A stretch of 26,081 nt of DNA, taken from a virus. Within the stretch, counting starts at the first letter, position 1. The number at the start of each line of letters is the position of its first letter. Under the pieces are notes generated by a model that was not told where the DNA came from, did not search any database, and saw nothing but the letters and a program-made list of their open reading frames with translations. Location: positions 1 through 26,081 of the IMG/VR virus record IMGVR_UViG_3300044641_000380; one strand, 5' to 3'. Positions 21,366 to 26,081 of this stretch are shown here, piece by piece. Position numbers and translations under genes: made by a program.

Positions 21366-22088
21366 TTAGGCCACTACGACTTCATGAATATTTGAGACAA
21401 AATTTGGCTCAATTATGTTTAGCATATTAGCTATGCTAGGATCGTTGGCATAGAACCAAACGCCCCAGGCAAAAGTGGTATCTTTGCCTAGCATACGCCA
21501 AACTGCTTCGCTGACCTTGACCTGGTCTCCGAGCTGTTGTAGATAGGTGTTAATACTTGACTTATTGTAGTAAGTACCGTCTTTGCAGACAAATTTGTAC
21601 TTAAACCCAACATCTGTTTTTACAATGATTGCTCCGCTGTCTAATAAGTTTTTTAAGTTTTCGTTAACAGGTTTGCTCACCGATGATATATGATGAGTCC
21701 AAAGTTTTAAATGTCTTTGTGCAATTTCAAAAAGTACGGCTTCGTCGGCGGCATAAAGAGTTACATATGGCTCTTCAACTCGAAATTTTACAACACTGGC
21801 ATAGTTCTTTTTAATAGTATTCATGTCAGCCAGTTGTAAAGGATCAATATCTTTGAGCCGTTCTCTGGTCACACGCCAGCTGCCGCCGTAGTTGTAATGA
21901 CGATTCATTTCGCGTCTGTGCTCGATGGCATCGGTTATTTTGAACATGTCCATGTCTGGATTGTTCAAGATAATTCTACCACCGGGGCAAAAATACTTGA
22001 GATTGTAGTAGTAACTGTTAAAAAACTTTTTCTTTGTTTCTATTATAGAAACATTAGAGTTAAGTTTTTTCCATTCGAATAAAGCCAT
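21366..22088 (-). CDS. 240-residue protein, unknown function
   Basis: 240 residues, rich in Tyr, Lys and Asn, with no signal peptide or membrane segment. Segments include KKFFNSYYYNLKYFCPGGRI, HRREMNRHYNYGGSWRVTRE, VKFRVEEPYVTLYAADEAVLFE (strands) and DTTFAWGVWFYANDPSIANM. The middle part (EIAQRHLKLWTHHISSVSKP) looks helical. The start overlaps the end of clpA by 29 bases, which is unusually long, so translation of the two is coupled. Because of its place after ClpA and DnaJ it could be an adaptor or client of the unfoldase, but nothing in the sequence proves this. Family not recognised. Confidence 0.68.
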   Translation of the reverse strand: MALFEWKKLNSNVSIIETKKKFFNSYYYNLKYFCPGGRIILNNPDMDMFKITDAIEHRREMNRHYNYGGSWRVTRERLKDIDPLQLADMNTIKKNYASVVKFRVEEPYVTLYAADEAVLFEIAQRHLKLWTHHISSVSKPVNENLKNLLDSGAIIVKTDVGFKYKFVCKDGTYYNKSSINTYLQQLGDQVKVSEAVWRMLGKDTTFAWGVWFYANDPSIANMLNIIEPNFVSNIHEVVVA

Positions 22089-24354
22089 TGATGTCTACCA
22101 TGGGTAAGTCGCTCATTGAGTATGCAATCACATCAAATGTGATCTGCTCGTCCTTGTAATCAATACTTATTACAGATCCATTGGACAAGCCCTCGAACAA
22201 TATCTTCTTACTTACTGGCACCTTGATTAAGTCGTTAATGGTTTTAGCCAAGGGTCTTGCGCCCATTCTAGCATCAAACCCTTTGTTGATTAAATGATCC
22301 ACTGCACTTTCTGTTAGACGAATCTTAATGTTCTTTTCAGACAGCAGGTCATTCATTTCCGTAATAAACTTAGCAACAATTTTCTTCATGCTAAGTTTGT
22401 CTAACTTATTAAATTTCAGTATACCATCTAGACGATTACGGAATTCTGGCTTGAAGAATTCTTTAACAGCCTTATCGTCTTCGCCAGATTTTTGTAGTTC
22501 GCGACCAAAGCCGATATTGTTGCGCTCGTTGTCAGCACTGCCCAGGTTACTGGTCATGATAACAATACAGTTACGAGCATCGGCCTTCTTACCATTACTA
22601 GCAGTAACGAAACCTTCGTCCATTAGTTGTAACAAAATGTTACTGACATCTGGGTGTGCTTTTTCAATTTCATCTAATAGAATAACACTGTTAGGACTCT
22701 TTTCAATGGCGCTGATCAGTAGTCCACCGCCCAAGTTTCCGTCCTCATAGCCTACATATCCTGGAGGAGCACCAACTAGTTTTGCTATACTGTGCTTTTC
22801 TTGATATTCACTCATATCATAGCGTTGCAGTTTCATACTAAGAGACTCGCTGAGCAGTTTAGCCAACTCGGTCTTACCCGTGCCTGTGGGGCCCAGGAAC
22901 AAGAAATTACCAATTGGTTTGTTCAAACTTTTTAGTCCAGCTTTGCTGACATAAATCTTTTCCAGTACACTATCTACCACATGGTCTTGCCCGTAGAGTC
23001 GTTGTTTAATATTGCCGTCTAAATTAATCAAGCTACTGGCAGCTTCTGTGCCAATTTGATCAATGGGAATTTTAGTATACTTACTGAGTACATCAATGAT
23101 GTCGGCTCTGGTAACAATAAATTCTGGTGTAACAATTTTTAGTCTTGCACAGGCTGTGTCAATTAAGTCAATGGCCTTGTCTGGTAATCTCTTGTCAGTT
23201 TGGAATCTTACGCTGAGATCTACAGCAGATTCAATGGCGTCATCGGTGATGATACCATTATGGAATTCTTCAAAATAGCTTCGTAGCCCTTGCAGAATCT
23301 GTTTACTTACAGCCGGGCTAGGCTCGTCAATGGTCATGCGATAGAACCTACGCATTAACGCACGATCTTTTTCAAAGCTCTGTGTGTATTCTTCCCAGGT
23401 AGTGCTGGCAATAACTTTGATATTGCCTTTGGCCAGTGCTGGCTTAATCATATTACTGAAATCTACACTGCTCTGACTGCCACCACCGGCGCCACGCATT
23501 TGATGTGCTTCGTCAATGAACAGTATGCATCGACCTCTAACTGTCAATGCTTTGATAACATCTCGTAGTTTTTCTTCAAACTCGCCGCGATACTTACTGC
23601 CGGCTACTAGATTACCGATGTCTAAGTTGTAGACTGTAAAGTCCTTAAGGTAGTCTGGTACATCGCCTTCTACAATTTGTAAGGCCAGTCCTTCAGCAAT
23701 AGCAGTTTTACCAACACCAGGATCACCAACCATGAGGATGTTGCTCTTATTGCGCTTGGCCAGGACTTGACTAATCTCTTCAATTTCGCTGGCACGGCCA
23801 ATCACCGGATCAATCTTACCATTCTTGGCTTTGGTATTTAGATTGTCGCAGTACTCGTTGAGTATCTCTTCGGCCTTTTGATTAACGGCTGCGGTACGAG
23901 CTGGAACTTCGCTGTAATTCTTTTGATAGAAATGCAGGAACGCCTGACGATCGATTCCGTATTTAAGAATAAAATAAGCGGCATGACTATTAGTCTCTGC
24001 GGTGATACTTAAAAAGATATCAATTAACTGTATGTGTTGTCTGCCTGTGAACAATACCTGTGTCAGCGCACGATTGAACACACGCTCAAGGCTATGAGTC
24101 TTCTTGGGATTTAAGTCTTCGCGTTCCAATAAATCCTTACCTTTGATATAGGGATTTTTAACAATGTATGATTCCAGTTCAAGATCTAAGTTTGCTACAT
24201 CGGCGCCATACTTGCCAACTAGATCTCTAAATGGTTGAAACCTTAGTAGTCCTAGAAATAAATGCTCCAGTGTTACATAGTGATGCCGGTGTTGTTTAGC
24301 CAAGTCTGTGGCATGTGTAATCACTAGTTCAATTTCTGGATTTGTATGAATCAT
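22060..24354 (-). CDS. clpA: ClpA-type AAA+ unfoldase
   Basis: 764 residues (E. coli ClpA 758). An N-domain (1-150, HRHHYVTLEHLFLGLLR) precedes two complete ATPase modules. Module one: Walker A GDPGVGKT (210-217), Walker B CILFIDEAH (276-284), pore loop KYRGEFE (254-260). Module two: GPTGTGKT (488-495), VILLDEIEKAH (557-567), PEFRNRLD arginine finger (636-643). NNIGFG (612-617) contains the IGF tripeptide with which ClpA and ClpX dock on the ClpP protease; E. coli ClpA has IGL. The protein should unfold substrates and pass them to host ClpP, since no clpP is seen here. dnaJ lies three bases upstream and the 240-residue gene overlaps its end. All motifs are intact. Confidence 0.94.
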   Translation of the reverse strand: MIHTNPEIELVITHATDLAKQHRHHYVTLEHLFLGLLRFQPFRDLVGKYGADVANLDLELESYIVKNPYIKGKDLLEREDLNPKKTHSLERVFNRALTQVLFTGRQHIQLIDIFLSITAETNSHAAYFILKYGIDRQAFLHFYQKNYSEVPARTAAVNQKAEEILNEYCDNLNTKAKNGKIDPVIGRASEIEEISQVLAKRNKSNILMVGDPGVGKTAIAEGLALQIVEGDVPDYLKDFTVYNLDIGNLVAGSKYRGEFEEKLRDVIKALTVRGRCILFIDEAHQMRGAGGGSQSSVDFSNMIKPALAKGNIKVIASTTWEEYTQSFEKDRALMRRFYRMTIDEPSPAVSKQILQGLRSYFEEFHNGIITDDAIESAVDLSVRFQTDKRLPDKAIDLIDTACARLKIVTPEFIVTRADIIDVLSKYTKIPIDQIGTEAASSLINLDGNIKQRLYGQDHVVDSVLEKIYVSKAGLKSLNKPIGNFLFLGPTGTGKTELAKLLSESLSMKLQRYDMSEYQEKHSIAKLVGAPPGYVGYEDGNLGGGLLISAIEKSPNSVILLDEIEKAHPDVSNILLQLMDEGFVTASNGKKADARNCIVIMTSNLGSADNERNNIGFGRELQKSGEDDKAVKEFFKPEFRNRLDGILKFNKLDKLSMKKIVAKFITEMNDLLSEKNIKIRLTESAVDHLINKGFDARMGARPLAKTINDLIKVPVSKKILFEGLSNGSVISIDYKDEQITFDVIAYSMSDLPMVDINGFIRMEKT

Positions 24355-24356
24355 GC

Positions 24357-25250
24357 TTATTTTCCTGTTTGTTTTAGTTCATTGGAAAGACTTTCCAATG
24401 CCATCAGTTGCTCAGTGTTTAAATTAGTCGGCACAAACAATTCTATATGCAGAATCAAATTGCCCCTATGCGGATGCTCTATAGAATATAAGCCCTGATG
24501 TCCAATACGCATTCTTGAATTGTTTTGTGTGCCCACTGGTATGTTAACAGTAAACTCAGTGCCGTCTAAGCCATTTACTTTGATAGTTGCCCCAGTGATA
24601 GCGTCAATACAGTTTAACTTAACGATCCGTATAAGGTCAATACCTTCGATAACAAAATCCGGGTGTTGATGCACCCTAAAGTTAATATATAGGTCTCCGG
24701 GGGGCAAATCTCCGTGACTACGATCTCCGTGTCCGGCATACTTCATTTGCATGTTACTGTTCACACCGCGAGGTATCTCTATACTAACGGTTTCTCTGTG
24801 CCCGTTAATGTGTTTAACGCTGATGTGTTTAGTTTGTTTTTCTAGTGTACTGGCTAAATCAAGATCGATGTTGACCCGCAGATCTCTATTTCGTCGAGAC
24901 TGTTGCTGATTTCTAAATCCATTAAATGGATCCTGACCCTGTTGAAAATTTCTAAAAATGTCGTTAATGTCAAACGGATCGCCGCCGGAATTAAATCCAA
25001 AATTAAAGTGGAATCCACCGGGTTGGCCACCACCAAATGGATTACCGCCACCCCCACGGCGCTGCATCTCCCACTCGGCTCGCTTTTGCGGATCGCTGAG
25101 TGTATTGTAGGCTTCTTGTATGTCCTGGAATTTGGCCTGATCACCACCCCTGTCGGGATGGTGTTTCATAGCTAAACTGCGATAGGCCTTTTTAACTTCA
25201 TCTTCGGATGCCTCGGCGGAGACTCCTAATATGTCAAAATAATTTTTCAT
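24357..25250 (-). CDS. dnaJ: DnaJ-like co-chaperone (type II, CbpA-like)
   Basis: 297 residues. The J domain (1-65) holds MKHHPDRGGDQAKFQDIQEAY with the HPD motif at 31-33, which triggers ATP hydrolysis in DnaK. A Gly/Phe-rich linker follows (about 70-120, GGGGNPFGGGQPGGFHFNFG). The client-binding C-terminal domains run from DLRVNIDLDLASTLEK to the end. There is no CxxCxGxG zinc centre, so it is of the CbpA/type II class; full DnaJ has about 376 residues. It would work with host DnaK. It has a sigma70-type promoter directly upstream and is followed by clpA three bases on, so chaperone and unfoldase are co-expressed. Complete and without oddities. Earlier phage cases of J proteins are known, but the pairing with ClpA is notable. 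Confidence 0.92.
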   Translation of the reverse strand: MKNYFDILGVSAEASEDEVKKAYRSLAMKHHPDRGGDQAKFQDIQEAYNTLSDPQKRAEWEMQRRGGGGNPFGGGQPGGFHFNFGFNSGGDPFDINDIFRNFQQGQDPFNGFRNQQQSRRNRDLRVNIDLDLASTLEKQTKHISVKHINGHRETVSIEIPRGVNSNMQMKYAGHGDRSHGDLPPGDLYINFRVHQHPDFVIEGIDLIRIVKLNCIDAITGATIKVNGLDGTEFTVNIPVGTQNNSRMRIGHQGLYSIEHPHRGNLILHIELFVPTNLNTEQLMALESLSNELKQTGK

Positions 25251-25272
25251 TGTACCTTATATGTGCTCTAAT

Positions 25273-25301
25273 ATTATAATTTATATTTCGAGCAAGGTCA
25301 A
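25273..25301 (-). promoter_or_regulatory. sigma70-type promoter of dnaJ-clpA with TATAAAT in the spacer
   Basis: On the minus strand: -35 TTGACC (25301-25296, 5 of 6), exactly 17 bases, perfect -10 TATAAT (25278-25273), 23 bases before the dnaJ ATG at 25250. TATAAAT, seven of the eight bases of the T4 late box, lies in the spacer at 25285-25279. It fills most of the 57-base gap between dnaJ and the 69-residue gene. Strong match, similar in layout to the folE and clamp promoters. Confidence 0.72.
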
Positions 25302-25307
25302 CGATAA

Positions 25308-25517
25308 TTATTTCTTTTGTCCAGGTACTTCTGTGCCTTCTAGTTTCTTGTGTACCTTCATTGTTTTGCAGCTCTGCTTAGGCTTGCCGTCTTTGTCTTT
25401 GACTACTTTACCTTCTTTGTCTTTGACATCGATACAGACTTTCTTTTCTTCAGCAGCCATAACAGGTGCAGACAATAGCCCTGTGGCAATGACTAGACTT
25501 AACAATAACGCTTTCAT
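25308..25517 (-). CDS. 69-residue secreted protein with signal peptide
   Basis: 69 residues. The N-terminus is a typical signal peptide: MKALLLSLVIATGLLSAPVMA with a likely cut after VMA (residue 21). The mature part is small and very lysine-rich (VKDKEGKVVKDKDGKPKQ contains a short KDK(D/E)GK repeat) with two cysteines (28 and 50) that could form a disulfide in the periplasm. No lipobox is visible. AAGGAG precedes the ATG, and the gene follows the holin-like gene at nine bases. A role in lysis or in the periplasm of the infected cell is possible from position, but no family is recognised. Confidence 0.72.
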   Translation of the reverse strand: MKALLLSLVIATGLLSAPVMAAEEKKVCIDVKDKEGKVVKDKDGKPKQSCKTMKVHKKLEGTEVPGQKK

Positions 25518-25526
25518 ACTAACTCC

Positions 25527-26081
25527 TTATAGTAATGGTTGAGGTGCCTCGGGTGGCATCTTCTTGCCACCGAAGCCTACGGAAACATCGCCGAATTGAT
25601 TTGGCGCTGGGTCGAACCCTCCTGCGCTGGGTCCAAAACCTCCTGGGCCACCCATACCCCTAGCTCCTGGGGATCCATAGGTTTGTGTAACGGTTGTTGC
25701 CATTGGTGTACCAAAATTGGGGGCTGCGGACTGTCCCACTGGTGCCGGCGGCGTATATGTTGTTCCGACATTCGATGGTAAATTGATTCCGCCATTATTT
25801 GCTCCTCCTAGTTTTTCTTGAGTACGACCGTAGGCAGCAATACCAAGAACTGCACCCATGGCAATATGGTATAATCCTGCACCTTGTAGTGTAATAGGTT
25901 GCCACTGAATATTAACCTGTCCTTTGCTGATACTTTGTAGAACAGACCATAGTACTGGAAATATCACAAAGTCTGCAATACAAGTTAGCATATAGCTCCA
26001 TCCCATCATAGGACGCCATTTGCTATTCATCCAGTCTTCTTTTTTCTTTTCGCTGTCGCTTAGTTTATTGTAATCTTTTGC
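25527..26081 (-). CDS. holin-like membrane protein (5' end beyond window)
   Basis: The frame is open to the right edge, so the gene starts outside the window; 17 codons (AKDYNKLSDSEKKKEDW) precede the internal ATG at 26030. 184 residues are visible. The first membrane segment is MMGWSYMLTCIADFVIFPVL with WRP just before it; the second is LYHIAMGAVLGIAAYGRTQE. The WRP..GW and TLQGAGLYHIAMGAVLG segments resemble phage holins of the two- or three-span type found in T4-like aquatic phages. The C-terminal 90 residues are Gly/Pro/Gln-rich and probably unstructured (PGARGMGGPGGFGPSAGGFD). A holin would form pores in the inner membrane at the end of infection. The tail is unusual for a holin and leaves other structural or membrane roles open. 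Confidence 0.62.
   Translation of the reverse strand, partial: AKDYNKLSDSEKKKEDWMNSKWRPMMGWSYMLTCIADFVIFPVLWSVLQSISKGQVNIQWQPITLQGAGLYHIAMGAVLGIAAYGRTQEKLGGANNGGINLPSNVGTTYTPPAPVGQSAAPNFGTPMATTVTQTYGSPGARGMGGPGGFGPSAGGFDPAPNQFGDVSVGFGGKKMPPEAPQPLL

Overview
The window is a compact stretch of a tailed double-stranded DNA phage genome, most likely a T4-superfamily myovirus of a Gram-negative, probably aquatic, host. The evidence is a T4-type replication block (family B DNA polymerase like gp43 and a sliding clamp like gp45), T4-like late promoter motifs (TATAAATA and a recurring CTAAATA), many small coupled genes, and a holin-like gene. Every gene I support lies on the minus strand, so transcription runs from base 26081 towards base 1. 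Neighbouring genes usually overlap by 1-30 bases or are a few bases apart. I see no tRNA, rRNA, CRISPR array or insertion sequence, and no gene-free stretch above 300 bases.

Layout in transcription order. (1) 26081-24357: a holin-like membrane protein cut by the window edge, a 69-residue signal-peptide protein, and a DnaJ co-chaperone behind a good sigma70-type promoter. (2) 24354-21366: a complete ClpA-type double AAA+ unfoldase with a ClpP-docking IGF loop, and a 240-residue unknown. (3) 21334-19257: a 54-residue gene with a perfect TATAAATA late promoter and strong ribosome binding site, a GT-A glycosyltransferase, an inverted repeat made of two CTAAATA boxes, an HxGH nucleotidyltransferase and a 123-residue unknown. 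(4) 19260-14249: two coupled genes for 508- and 1162-residue modular proteins. They are punctuated by motifs of the form V-x-E-(G/A/S/D), which resemble the cleavage sites of T4-type prohead proteases. (5) 14248-14131: a structured intergenic element that resembles 23S rRNA helix 69. (6) 14130-9365: a 210-residue unknown, a DsbA-like protein, a small membrane protein, DNA polymerase and sliding clamp. (7) 9365-6306: DpdA (tRNA-guanine-transglycosylase-like DNA modifier), a DUF465-type protein, two unknowns and a QueD-like T-fold protein. (8) 6295-210: small unknowns, a GT-B glycosyltransferase, GMP reductase, a very acidic 96-residue protein, GalE, FolE, a 65-residue protein and a BI-1/YccA-family membrane protein. 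A partial Gly-rich gene runs off the left edge.

Two themes tie the genes together. FolE (GTP to dihydroneopterin triphosphate, entry to the preQ0 pathway), the QueD-like protein and DpdA point to 7-deazaguanine modification of the phage DNA. QueE and QueC are not in the window and must come from elsewhere in the genome or from the host. The 508/1162-residue pair looks like a set of head-packaged cargo domains that a prohead protease could release. This is inferred from motif spacing and from near-identical repeats at the DNA level, and it is the most unusual feature of the window.
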